This document shows, in pieces, positions 36,029-43,870 of a DNA stretch of 64,000 bases (within the stretch, counting starts at the first letter, position 1; every line of letters starts with the position of its first letter). Both the position numbers and the translations under genes were made by a program. The stretch comes from Aquella oligotrophica. GTDB lineage: Bacteria; Pseudomonadota; Gammaproteobacteria; Burkholderiales; UBA11063. The stretch spans positions 1-64,000 of the forward strand of contig NZ_CP024847.1 in NCBI RefSeq assembly GCF_002892535.1. Direction: 5' to 3'. A model generated the notes under the pieces. The model was not told the origin of the DNA and made no database searches. It saw only the letters and a program-made list of their open reading frames with translations.

Positions 36029-36299
36029 TTTTTTTTAAGACTATCTCTATAATACTGTCTTCATTGCTTTCTGGCTTTTTTGCCCACATGTTAAAGTAAA
36101 AATAAACTGTTTCCCATTTTGGAAAATCACTTGGTAACATTCGCCATTGACAACCACTTTTGAGAACATAGTAGACTGCGCAAAATACATCGTACAGATC
36201 TATTTTGCGAGGTTTTGTCTTTTTACGTGCTAATTCTAATTCTGGCAATATTAACTCAAATTGTTCTCTGCTTACGTCGCTTGGATATGATTTTCTCAT
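35943..36299 (-). CDS. IS5-family transposase, N-terminal part (orfA), IS copy 2
   Basis: 118 codons identical to copy 1 except one residue in the out-of-frame tail (TKCEEY for TKREEY). It contains the DUF4096-like end-binding domain (YPSDVSREQFELILPE and GCQWRMLPSDFPKW). Preservation of the A8 run and both frame lengths in the two copies argues that the split is the normal design of the element and not decay. Confidence 0.88.
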   Translation of the reverse strand: MRKSYPSDVSREQFELILPELELARKKTKPRKIDLYDVFCAVYYVLKSGCQWRMLPSDFPKWETVYFYFNMWAKKPESNEDSIIEIVLKKIGRLSTYRKWQERNDEFLHSRRTKCEEY

Positions 36300-36370
36300 T
36301 GTACTCGCTCTTTATTACTAACAGCCAGTAGTTTAATCCTTTTGGCAATTTAATTCCAAACAGGTTCTTA

Positions 36371-36445
36371 GATATTGCTTTAAAATATAACTATGATAAG
36401 ACAATACCCGAAGGTTTTTTACACGAAAATACAATTGAAATATAA
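36371..36445 (+). pseudogene. Detached 3' end of the copy 3 regulator gene
   Basis: 24 codons plus stop (DIALKYNYDKTIPEGFLHEN and a few more) continue the reading frame broken by IS copy 2. They align with the C-termini of the paralogues, for example QIAVESGLFQQIPESLYRP in copy 1. There is no start of its own. Confidence 0.8.
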
Positions 36446-36525
36446 TTCTTACTACAAAATCAAAAATATAATTCGCGTTTTCCTGATATAATTCACTCAA
36501 TCTTATTTTGAGAATAAATTGAATT

Positions 36526-37332
36526 ATGAAAAGAATTTTCCTTCTAACTGCACTTGCTTCTTCAATCTATCTGGCAAATGCCAATACCGTAAGAATTGAC
36601 GAACACTCTTATCACGTTGATGAGCATAATGGTGAGGTACATGTGCATAGTTATTCTGAACACCTGAATAACTATAACACGCCAAGAGTTAATAATTACT
36701 CAAATGTGCCACGTTACAACAATGATACAATCAATGTGAATAATTATCGTGGACCATATAATAATGGTTATTATCCATATCATGGCTGGAACCAAGGACC
36801 AATCGGCTGGAGTAACGGCTGGAATAGCGGATGGAACAATGGCAATAACAATGGTGGCTGGGCAACTGGACTTGTAGAAGGACTAATCGGCGGAATTGCC
36901 GCAACTAGCCTATTTAACTATTTATTTAATCATAATTCAACTCCAACTGTTGCCTATGTTAATTCCTATCCATCAGGTAGTACCTATTCTGGATCTGGCG
37001 ATAATAATAACCCAAATGACCAACAACCACAACAACAAATCACAAATAATACTGTAATTAATGATGATGGAACACCTCCAGGATTAATTCTTACTGGTTT
37101 CGGGGCTGCTATTCTTATCGGAATCGGGGCATGGTGGCTATTTAGACGCAAAGAATCATATATTGAAGCGGACAGATACCGTCATGATTACGCCGAAAGA
37201 GAAGACTATGATGATGAACAATACGCAACAAAAAATAGTGAAAGTCATGGTAGAAGAAATCTACAGTTACAGCAGCAGAATCATAGAAATGAGATAAATC
37301 GGCAACCTCTACGAGATAGACGCAGAGTTTAG
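36526..37332 (+). CDS. Exported single-pass membrane protein with Asn/Gly/Tyr-rich ectodomain
   Basis: A 268-residue protein. Signal peptide 1-19 (MKRIFLLTALASSIYLANA) is followed by a His-rich stretch (HSYHVDEHNGEVHVHSYSEH) and an Asn/Tyr/Gly/Trp-rich segment with GWN repeats (residues 87-112). A membrane helix at about 186-206 precedes a short charged cytoplasmic tail rich in Arg, Glu and Gln. I know no family. The His-rich part could bind metal; this is a guess. A TATAAT lies 40 bases upstream. Its stop overlaps the stop of the convergent GH76-like gene, with no terminator between. Confidence 0.72.
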   Translation: MKRIFLLTALASSIYLANANTVRIDEHSYHVDEHNGEVHVHSYSEHLNNYNTPRVNNYSNVPRYNNDTINVNNYRGPYNNGYYPYHGWNQGPIGWSNGWNSGWNNGNNNGGWATGLVEGLIGGIAATSLFNYLFNHNSTPTVAYVNSYPSGSTYSGSGDNNNPNDQQPQQQITNNTVINDDGTPPGLILTGFGAAILIGIGAWWLFRRKESYIEADRYRHDYAEREDYDDEQYATKNSESHGRRNLQLQQQNHRNEINRQPLRDRRRV

Positions 37333-38783
37333 TGATAGGCAGCTAATTTATGCTGAAGGAATAAAAGCTCCAATAGCGAAGCAATTCCCGGTACAGAATA
37401 GCCATCTGGATAAGCACTAAATGGATTTCCTGCTGGGAATTGCTTTAATAGAGGGTGATTTGCACCCACTAATATACTTTCGCTAAGACTTATACCATAG
37501 GATTCAGGTAAAATCATTCTTAATTCTAACATTTTGCTATTTTGTCGAGTAAATAGGCTAAGTTTTTTGAAGAGTAACTTATCATTTACAGGTGATAGCT
37601 CGCAAATAAAAAGCCCCAAATACTGCCAATAAGCTAGTCGAAATGCTATTCCATCATAATCAGGAAACCAACCACCTTGCTGCTGATAAGCAAAATCATC
37701 CCAAATTCCACCAGTTTTACTACTATATATAATAGTTGACTCAATTAGATCCTCTGCATAATTTTGATACTTCTGATTCCCGGTTAATTTAGACAAAATT
37801 GCCATCCCCGGTAATACAACTCCCTGATTGTAGGTAAACATATAGGAAGCAACCTGTCCGCTTCTATAATCATTTGGCTTACCAGTTCCGGTACCAACTC
37901 CATCAAGGAGAAGTCCGCTTTCTTTAAGATGAGTGTTAAGCCGATTTGAATAGTCAAGGAAAAACCCATCAGCAACTTTAAGTGTATTATTTAAAACAAA
38001 TTTATAGCCATATTTAGTTCTATTATTGGTATAACGTTTGTCAATTATTTGCGCAAGCCGTGCACCTGCTGTTACATATAGTGAATTGGCAATTGTTGCC
38101 TTGTAATATGGCTTCTCAGCAATTCCGGAATGCCACATTAGGCTATAACTTCCTCTAGTACCTTGCTTATTCAAATATTGAGGACGACTAATGGATTTGA
38201 AAATTTTATATGAATAGCCAATTAAAATATCTATATTTTCATTCGATGATTCATACCTCATCAAACCATCGGCATAGCTAATAAAGAAATTAACCCACCA
38301 TAATCTATCATCAATAATTGGACAATAACCATTTAATCGGCAAATACCCAACTGCTCTTTTTTGGGAAAACTATCCCAATTATTAATCTTATAGAGTAGA
38401 AACATGAGTTCAGGGTAATTTCTATACTGTGGCTGATATTTTGCTACAACAGGTAAAAAATCATGAAATTGATTTAGATAAACCTGATTAAAATCAAGCA
38501 TCGTCCCCATAACCAAAGGCACTTGCCATTGCTGATATTTCAAGTTTATATTACCGTGACCATCCTGTCCAGCAAATATCCCTTGATAAAAAAATAGCTT
38601 ATAAACACTATCATGTAGCCCAAGAAGAGCAGATTCACTCTGAACTAAGCTATCCGTAGCAGATTCTATTTTTTGACTAAGATGTATTGGAGACTCTTTG
38701 ATTTCTTTATGATCAGAGCGACTATGATGGCAAGCTATAAGTATAGTCGCCACCACAAGAAAAATGATATTGAATAATCTCAA
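37329..38783 (-). CDS. Lipoprotein resembling GH76 alpha-mannanase
   Basis: A 484-residue lipoprotein with lipobox TILIAC (Cys18). The body resembles GH76 (alpha/alpha)6 enzymes. IIDDRLWWVNFFISYADGL has the paired Asp and WW of the catalytic DD region. SYMFTYNQGVVLPGMAILSK continues LTGNQKYQNYAEDLI, the YNQG signature with the repeat helix. Overall identity is probably low. If correct, it cleaves or transfers alpha-linked mannan-like glycans in the periplasm or at the surface. It is 7 bases downstream of lgt, which modifies lipoproteins, and may share its transcript. Confidence 0.6.
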   Translation of the reverse strand: MRLFNIIFLVVATILIACHHSRSDHKEIKESPIHLSQKIESATDSLVQSESALLGLHDSVYKLFFYQGIFAGQDGHGNINLKYQQWQVPLVMGTMLDFNQVYLNQFHDFLPVVAKYQPQYRNYPELMFLLYKINNWDSFPKKEQLGICRLNGYCPIIDDRLWWVNFFISYADGLMRYESSNENIDILIGYSYKIFKSISRPQYLNKQGTRGSYSLMWHSGIAEKPYYKATIANSLYVTAGARLAQIIDKRYTNNRTKYGYKFVLNNTLKVADGFFLDYSNRLNTHLKESGLLLDGVGTGTGKPNDYRSGQVASYMFTYNQGVVLPGMAILSKLTGNQKYQNYAEDLIESTIIYSSKTGGIWDDFAYQQQGGWFPDYDGIAFRLAYWQYLGLFICELSPVNDKLLFKKLSLFTRQNSKMLELRMILPESYGISLSESILVGANHPLLKQFPAGNPFSAYPDGYSVPGIASLLELLFLQHKLAAYH

Positions 38784-38790
38784 TTATGAA

Positions 38791-39603
38791 CTAATGCTCA
38801 ACTGTTGAGCGGCTTTTTAGCCCCCAGACAAAAACAATAATTCCAATTAGAATCATCGGAAAAGAGTAAAGTTGACCAAGAGATAATCCAGTTGCTTGAA
38901 CCACTCCAGTTGCAAAAGCATCTGGTGCCCGGAAAAATTCAAGTACAAAGCGAGCAAGTCCGTAACCGATCAAGAAAACTCCTGAAGTTTGACCTAAATT
39001 ACGCTCTTTCGTCAAACGGAAGATCAATATGACAGTAAATAGGATTATACCTTCGGTTAAAGCTTCATATAGCTGCGATGGATGACGCGGAAGCATTGAA
39101 CCTGATTGTGGAAAAACCATACCCCAAGGCAAGTTAGGGCTACAAAAACGCCCCCACAATTCGCCATTGATAAAATTACCAATTCGCCCTAACATCAGAC
39201 AAAGAGGAATAATCAAGGCAACAAAATCCCCTAAGACGAAAAAGTGCATTTTTTCTTTACGGGTAAAAAGATAAATACCAATACAAACACCGATGATACC
39301 ACCGTGAAATGACATTCCGCCATCCCATGTTTTTACAATATCCAATGGATGAGTAAGATAGTATGCAGGCTGGTAAAATAGACAATAACCAATCCGTCCA
39401 CCAAGGACAGTTCCTAATGCCCCATAAAACAAGAAATCATCTACCATTTTCTCAGTAAGTACGGGATGTCCAAATTTACGAATCCGCCACTTACCAACAT
39501 ATAATACAAGCAAAAAACTTAAAAGATACATCAAGCCATACCAGTGAACCTTAATCGGTCCAAGGCTGATAGCTACCGGATCAAACTTGGGATACATTAA
39601 CAT
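38791..39603 (-). CDS. lgt: Phosphatidylglycerol--prolipoprotein diacylglyceryl transferase
   Basis: A 270-residue, seven-helix inner-membrane enzyme that adds diacylglycerol to the lipobox Cys of prolipoproteins. The Lgt signature GRIGNFINGELWGR is present, as are the conserved GLMYLLSF near the N-terminus, MSFHGGIIGV and the YEA..EG segment (HPSQLYEALTEG). Its length is normal for the family. It would process at least the lipoproteins at 10943, 37329 and 43871. Confidence 0.96.
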   Translation of the reverse strand: MLMYPKFDPVAISLGPIKVHWYGLMYLLSFLLVLYVGKWRIRKFGHPVLTEKMVDDFLFYGALGTVLGGRIGYCLFYQPAYYLTHPLDIVKTWDGGMSFHGGIIGVCIGIYLFTRKEKMHFFVLGDFVALIIPLCLMLGRIGNFINGELWGRFCSPNLPWGMVFPQSGSMLPRHPSQLYEALTEGIILFTVILIFRLTKERNLGQTSGVFLIGYGLARFVLEFFRAPDAFATGVVQATGLSLGQLYSFPMILIGIIVFVWGLKSRSTVEH

Positions 39604-39763
39604 TAATTTCTCTCAATCTTAAAATACTTCATCTTATATAGGAATCACATGCTAACCATGGTCAATAGATCAATTCACTATTTAATAATAAAACGTTATT
39701 CTAACCGATAAGCCATTTTTTTGCTACAATATACACTTATTATTAACATTAAGGAGTTCATTT

Positions 39764-40744
39764 ATGAAAGCACCTGTTCGTGTTGCAGTAACCGGAGCAG
39801 CGGGTCAAATCAGCTATAGTCTGTTATTCCGCATAGCTAGTGGCGATATGCTGGGTAAAGACCAACCAGTAATTCTGCAATTACTTGAGATTGAACCAGC
39901 CATGAATGCGTTAAAAGGCGTGATTATGGAACTTGATGATTGTGCATTTCCATTATTACATGGTGTAGTTGCCAGCCACGATCCAATGGTAGCATTTAAG
40001 GATGCTGATATTGCATTACTGGTTGGAGCACGTCCACGTTCTAAAGGGATGGAGCGTAAAGATCTACTTGAATCAAATGGTGCGATTTTTACCGGACAAG
40101 GTAAAGCTCTTGCTGCCGTAGCTAATAAAAATGTAAAAGTACTAGTTGTAGGTAATCCTGCTAATACTAATGCACTAATTTTATCTAAAAATGCACCAGG
40201 TTTAAATCCTAAAAATATTACATCAATGATGCGCCTTGATCATAACCGTGCAATGACTCAACTTGCAAACAAGGTTGGTGCTCATTCTACTGACGTTAAA
40301 GATGTTGTAGCTTGGGGCAATCACTCATCGACTCAATATCCAGACATTTTCAACGCTACGGTCAAAGGTAAAAAAGCTAGTGAACTAGTTGATGAAAACT
40401 GGCTAGTAAATGATTTTATTCCAACGGTACAAAAACGCGGTGCTGCAATTATTGAAGCACGTGGACTATCTTCTGCTGCTTCTGCTGCAAATGCTGCTAT
40501 TGACCATATCCGTAGCTGGGTACTTGGTACAGCTGAAGGAGAAGTTGTAACTATGGGTGTTCCATCAGATGGAAGCTATGGTATCCCTGAAGGTGTTATG
40601 TTTGGTTATCCATGTACTTGCAAAAATGGTGAATACACTGTAGTTCAAGGTTTTGAAATCAATGAATTCAGCCGAAAATACATTGATATTACCTATAAAG
40701 AATTATGCGAAGAACGTGATTCAATTAAACACCTATTAGGTTGA
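39764..40744 (+). CDS. mdh: Malate dehydrogenase (NAD)
   Basis: A 326-residue TCA-cycle enzyme. The NAD-binding loop TGAAGQI is at residues 10-16. The substrate arginines lie in [14 protein letters not shown] and RLDHNRA, and the catalytic His in [11 protein letters not shown]. This is the long-chain MDH type common in betaproteobacteria and plant chloroplasts. AAGGAG lies 8 bases before the ATG. It stands alone with a perfect terminator behind it. Confidence 0.96.
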   Translation: MKAPVRVAVTGAAGQISYSLLFRIASGDMLGKDQPVILQLLEIEPAMNALKGVIMELDDCAFPLLHGVVASHDPMVAFKDADIALLVGARPRSKGMERKDLLESNGAIFTGQGKALAAVANKNVKVLVVGNPANTNALILSKNAPGLNPKNITSMMRLDHNRAMTQLANKVGAHSTDVKDVVAWGNHSSTQYPDIFNATVKGKKASELVDENWLVNDFIPTVQKRGAAIIEARGLSSAASAANAAIDHIRSWVLGTAEGEVVTMGVPSDGSYGIPEGVMFGYPCTCKNGEYTVVQGFEINEFSRKYIDITYKELCEERDSIKHLLG

Positions 40745-40750
40745 TTATAG

Positions 40751-40780
40751 AAAAGCCAGACTAATTAGTCTGGCTTTTTA
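40751..40780. terminator. Bidirectional rho-independent terminator
   Basis: A perfect palindrome, AAAAGCCAGACTAA followed by its complement TTAGTCTGGCTTTT, lies between convergent mdh (stop 40744) and the SPFH gene (stop 40783). Confidence 0.88.
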
Positions 40781-40782
40781 AA

Positions 40783-41682
40783 TTATTTCTTGTCACTACT
40801 TAAATTAGCTGCCAACATTTGCTCCGTCAATGTTTGCATTCCTTGTGATGTATGTGGTAATAATAAAGTATTAGTTTTACTATTAGCACCGATTTCTTTT
40901 AAAGCATCAAAATATTGGGTAGTAATTACCAGCTGCATTACTTCTTTCGGATCAACGCCACTACCTAGCACCTCTTGCAATTCCATGATGGATTCACGCA
41001 AACCGGCGATAATTTCTTTCCGTTGATCGGCAATACCTTTACCACCAAGCTTCATTGCTTCAGCCTCCGCTTCGGCTTGCTTAACTTTAATAATCTTCTC
41101 GGCTTCAGCTTTTGCCTGAGCCGCATCACGCAAGCGTTCCTGCTCATTGATTTGATTCATTGCATCAAGCACCCGTTTATCCGGATTAATATCTGTCACT
41201 AAGCTTTTGGTTACGATGTAACCGAAGTCCGCCATTTGTTTTGATAATGCCTGTTCAATATTATTGGCAATTTCGTCCTTACTTTCATAAACTTTATCCA
41301 AAGTCATGCTAGGTACTTGTGCTCGAACGATATCAAAAATATAACTGCGAATTTGCGAACTCGGATTAGCCAGCTTATAAAAAGCATCAAAAACCTTGGT
41401 TTCATCAATCAATAGCTGTACTGAAGTAATAATTTCTAAAGTTACATTGTCTTTAGTCTTCGTATTTGTCGTCACATCCAGCTGTTGAATCTGCGTTGAG
41501 ACTTTAGCCGCCACCTGCTCAATAAAAGGAATCCGCAGATTAAGACCTGCCGCAGCTGTCCGGTTAAATTTACCGAAGCGCTCAATCACAGCTACCCGTT
41601 GTTGGGGAACAATAAATAACGTTGCTAGTAGCAGTATGATAATAGCCAAAACAATAATTGCAATACTAATTAATCCACTCAT
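40783..41682 (-). CDS. SPFH/band 7 (stomatin-like, QmcA-type) membrane protein
   Basis: About 299 residues from the ATG at 41682, preferred because GGAGAG lies 7 bases upstream. The frame is open to 41727. One N-terminal helix (LISIAIIVLAIIILLLATLF) is followed by the SPFH domain, VPQQRVAVIERFGKFNRTAAAG, QQLDVTTNTKTKDNVTLEI and IRSYIFDIVRAQVPSMTLD. Then comes a charged coiled-coil (AQAKAEAEKIIKVKQAEAEA). It likely forms ring-like membrane scaffolds. It is often found with an NfeD partner, but none is seen here. It is divergent from a PAS/LuxR regulator. Confidence 0.9.
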   Translation of the reverse strand: MSGLISIAIIVLAIIILLLATLFIVPQQRVAVIERFGKFNRTAAAGLNLRIPFIEQVAAKVSTQIQQLDVTTNTKTKDNVTLEIITSVQLLIDETKVFDAFYKLANPSSQIRSYIFDIVRAQVPSMTLDKVYESKDEIANNIEQALSKQMADFGYIVTKSLVTDINPDKRVLDAMNQINEQERLRDAAQAKAEAEKIIKVKQAEAEAEAMKLGGKGIADQRKEIIAGLRESIMELQEVLGSGVDPKEVMQLVITTQYFDALKEIGANSKTNTLLLPHTSQGMQTLTEQMLAANLSSDKK

Positions 41683-41767
41683 AATAAAACTCTCCATAAA
41701 TTTTTCTTCTAGAGGCAAGTTTAGCATATAATTGAGCCCAAGACAATTAACTATTCAAGTGAAAGTA

Positions 41768-42538
41768 ATGACGGTTAACCCAAAGCTACAATTTTTGATT
41801 GATAATTTTTTTGTTTCTTTTAACCACCAGAATATTTTCTGTCAAGTAGCGGATATAAATGGAAAGCTAGTATTTCTTAATGATTATTTTGAAAAACAAA
41901 ATAGTATTATTAGCAAAAAAAATGCGCTGGGTAAATCTATCCGCGAATTTATTCTTGAGCAAAATTACAGCTACTATGAGGGCTACCCAGAGGAGTTGGA
42001 TCGTATTTATCAAGAAGTCCATACTACTCGCCAAAAAATAACCTTCTTTGCATATGCTAAAGATAGAAACGGCAATGAATATATTCGGTTGGCAAATGTT
42101 TTTCCATTAATTAGTGCTGATCAGGAATTAATTGGCAGCTATACTTTGTCCTGGTTTGCCAATCCATTTAATTTTCTGATAAATTTTCTTAATGATTTTC
42201 CTAATTGTGGCGAAGATAAGAAATGGCTAATAAATATTCCCAAGTTAACTCAACGGGAACATCAGATAATCTTTCTATTAGCACATAAATTTTCACAATA
42301 TGAAATAGCGGATTTTCTGAATATTTCGCGAGCCACGGTTCAAAAAACCATCAATGAAAGCCTAATGGATAAATTTAACATTTATGATAATGATAGTCAG
42401 AAGTTAATCGAAGCTAGCATTAAGCTTAATTTGCATCTCTATTTTCCACCAAGCCTCCTTGGTGAACGGCTATTGATACTTAATAACGATGAATCAATAA
42501 TTCGCCAAATAGCTAATAAAATCAATAACAAATCCTAA
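41768..42538 (+). CDS. PAS-like/LuxR-type HTH transcriptional regulator (copy 4)
   Basis: 256 residues from the ATG at 41768. A TTG at 41732 would overlap a TATAAT (41727-41732), so the later start is preferred. The N-terminal PAS-like domain runs IFCQVADINGKLVFLNDYFE to a second segment, IRLANVFPLISADQELIGSYT. The HTH starts LTQREHQIIFLLAHKFSQYEIADFLNISRATVQKTI, closest to copy 1 and without the insert of copies 2 and 3. It lies 81 bases upstream of an efflux transporter gene, which is a plausible target. Confidence 0.78.
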   Translation: MTVNPKLQFLIDNFFVSFNHQNIFCQVADINGKLVFLNDYFEKQNSIISKKNALGKSIREFILEQNYSYYEGYPEELDRIYQEVHTTRQKITFFAYAKDRNGNEYIRLANVFPLISADQELIGSYTLSWFANPFNFLINFLNDFPNCGEDKKWLINIPKLTQREHQIIFLLAHKFSQYEIADFLNISRATVQKTINESLMDKFNIYDNDSQKLIEASIKLNLHLYFPPSLLGERLLILNNDESIIRQIANKINNKS

Positions 42539-42619
42539 ATATCCATTTTGGATGGTTACTAAATAATTTACTGTCATTTATAATCCTGCCGTATAAAATC
42601 ACTCTTAGAAGGCGAATCG

Positions 42620-43819
42620 ATGAAAGATAGTATTTCCAGCAAAATTAATAAATCACACATCATGTGGTTCTCATTGTGCGCTACGCTATTAGGTGTATCT
42701 TCCACAGATATTTATATTTCGTCTCTTCCACAGATGGTAGCAGACTTTGCAACTAGCCCTAGCATGATAAATCTGACTATCTCATGCTACACCCTAGCAA
42801 TGGCATTAGGCGGATTATATATTGGCATCCTTAGTAACCGTTTTGGCAGAAGACCAACATTACTATGGGGAATCGCATTATATGTTGTTTCATCTTTTTT
42901 TATTGCACATACTTCATCAATAATCCTGATGATTGCTATGCGCGTATTACAGGGAACTGCATGTTCGGCAATAGCGGTAATCACTAGGGTAATTTTCAAA
43001 GACATTATGAATGCACAAGAGCAAATCCATGCCAATGGGATTCAGGTAATGGGTATAGTTATCTCGCCAGCTATTGCTCCTAGTATTGGTGCATTTATGG
43101 CAGCTCATTTTGGCTGGCAAAGTTGTTTTGAGTTAAGTAGTTTTCTTGGTATATTTTTATTGATTTCTGGCTGGTTTATCATAAAAGAAACTAACTCTAC
43201 ACCAGTAAAAAAATTAGAATCACCAGCCAAATATATCTCAGCATATTTTAGTATTTTTACTAATAAAGCTCAACGCAGTTTACTAATGATAATCGGATTT
43301 TCATTTGCAAGTTACTTTGTATTTATCGGTATATCTAGCTATCTTTATATAAATAAACTTGGTATTTCACCAATTAACTATTCATATATTTTTATCATTA
43401 TTGCAATTGGCTATTTTGCTGGAAATAGTCTGATGATGTATCTAAATAAGAACTCTTACCCGACAGATAAAATCATATCTAAAGGATTATTAATTAGTAT
43501 TGCCGGGCTTATCCTGATTATTTCTGCTTGTCTGATACCTAGCAAACTCTTAATCATTTTATTTTTAACCAGCGGCGTTTTGATCATGCGTGGAGGTTCA
43601 GCATTAATAATAGCTCCAACACAGGTAAAACTTCTTGAAGAGGCTAAAGAACAAGGTGCTCTTGCAGTAGGGCTAGCCCAGTTTACTCAATTCGCTTTAT
43701 CAAGTATAACTGCTTCGCTTGTTGTAATGTTTCATGATATCCCACTTACAGGGATGATAGTTATGACAGTGATTTCTTTCTTACCTGTAGTATTCTATAT
43801 TATCAAAAAGCCCTCATAA
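42620..43819 (+). CDS. MFS drug efflux transporter, Bcr/CflA type
   Basis: A 399-residue, 12-helix transporter. DIYISSLPQMVADF in the first helix, the loop motif GILSNRFGRRPTLLWG (MFS motif A) and RVLQGTACSAIAVITRVIFKD (motif C-like region of the Bcr family) identify it. It exports drugs or metabolites such as bicyclomycin, sulfonamides or Cys in relatives; the substrate here is unknown. It follows a regulator gene on the same strand and ends in a strong terminator. Confidence 0.87.
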   Translation: MKDSISSKINKSHIMWFSLCATLLGVSSTDIYISSLPQMVADFATSPSMINLTISCYTLAMALGGLYIGILSNRFGRRPTLLWGIALYVVSSFFIAHTSSIILMIAMRVLQGTACSAIAVITRVIFKDIMNAQEQIHANGIQVMGIVISPAIAPSIGAFMAAHFGWQSCFELSSFLGIFLLISGWFIIKETNSTPVKKLESPAKYISAYFSIFTNKAQRSLLMIIGFSFASYFVFIGISSYLYINKLGISPINYSYIFIIIAIGYFAGNSLMMYLNKNSYPTDKIISKGLLISIAGLILIISACLIPSKLLIILFLTSGVLIMRGGSALIIAPTQVKLLEEAKEQGALAVGLAQFTQFALSSITASLVVMFHDIPLTGMIVMTVISFLPVVFYIIKKPS

Positions 43820-43821
43820 AT

Positions 43822-43853
43822 AAAAAGCCCAAATTTTCTATTTGGGCTTTTAC
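43822..43853. terminator. Bidirectional rho-independent terminator
   Basis: The stem AAAAGCCCAAAT/ATTTGGGCTTTT (43823-43834 with 43840-43851) with a 5-base loop separates the convergent efflux gene and the S9 peptidase gene. Confidence 0.88.
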
Positions 43854-43870
43854 TAACTAATTTAATACTA

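Larger units (their letters stand above)
35499..36367 (-). mobile_element. IS5-family insertion sequence, copy 2 (869 bp)
   Basis: The same length, orientation and gene layout as copy 1 at 27594-28462. The left end reads GAACCCGTTTAGAAT (one change from copy 1) and the right end GAACCTGTTTGGAAT as its complement, flanked by TTA duplications. It inserted near the 3' end of a PAS/LuxR regulator gene. Each copy has its own target duplication, so the two insertions are independent. Confidence 0.93.

Noticed and set aside
27594-36367. Composite transposon formed by the two IS copies around the XRE-GNAT-pepN-MFS segment
   Set aside because: Each copy is flanked by its own target duplication (TAA and TTA) and each interrupts a different gene. 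These are independent insertions around resident genes.
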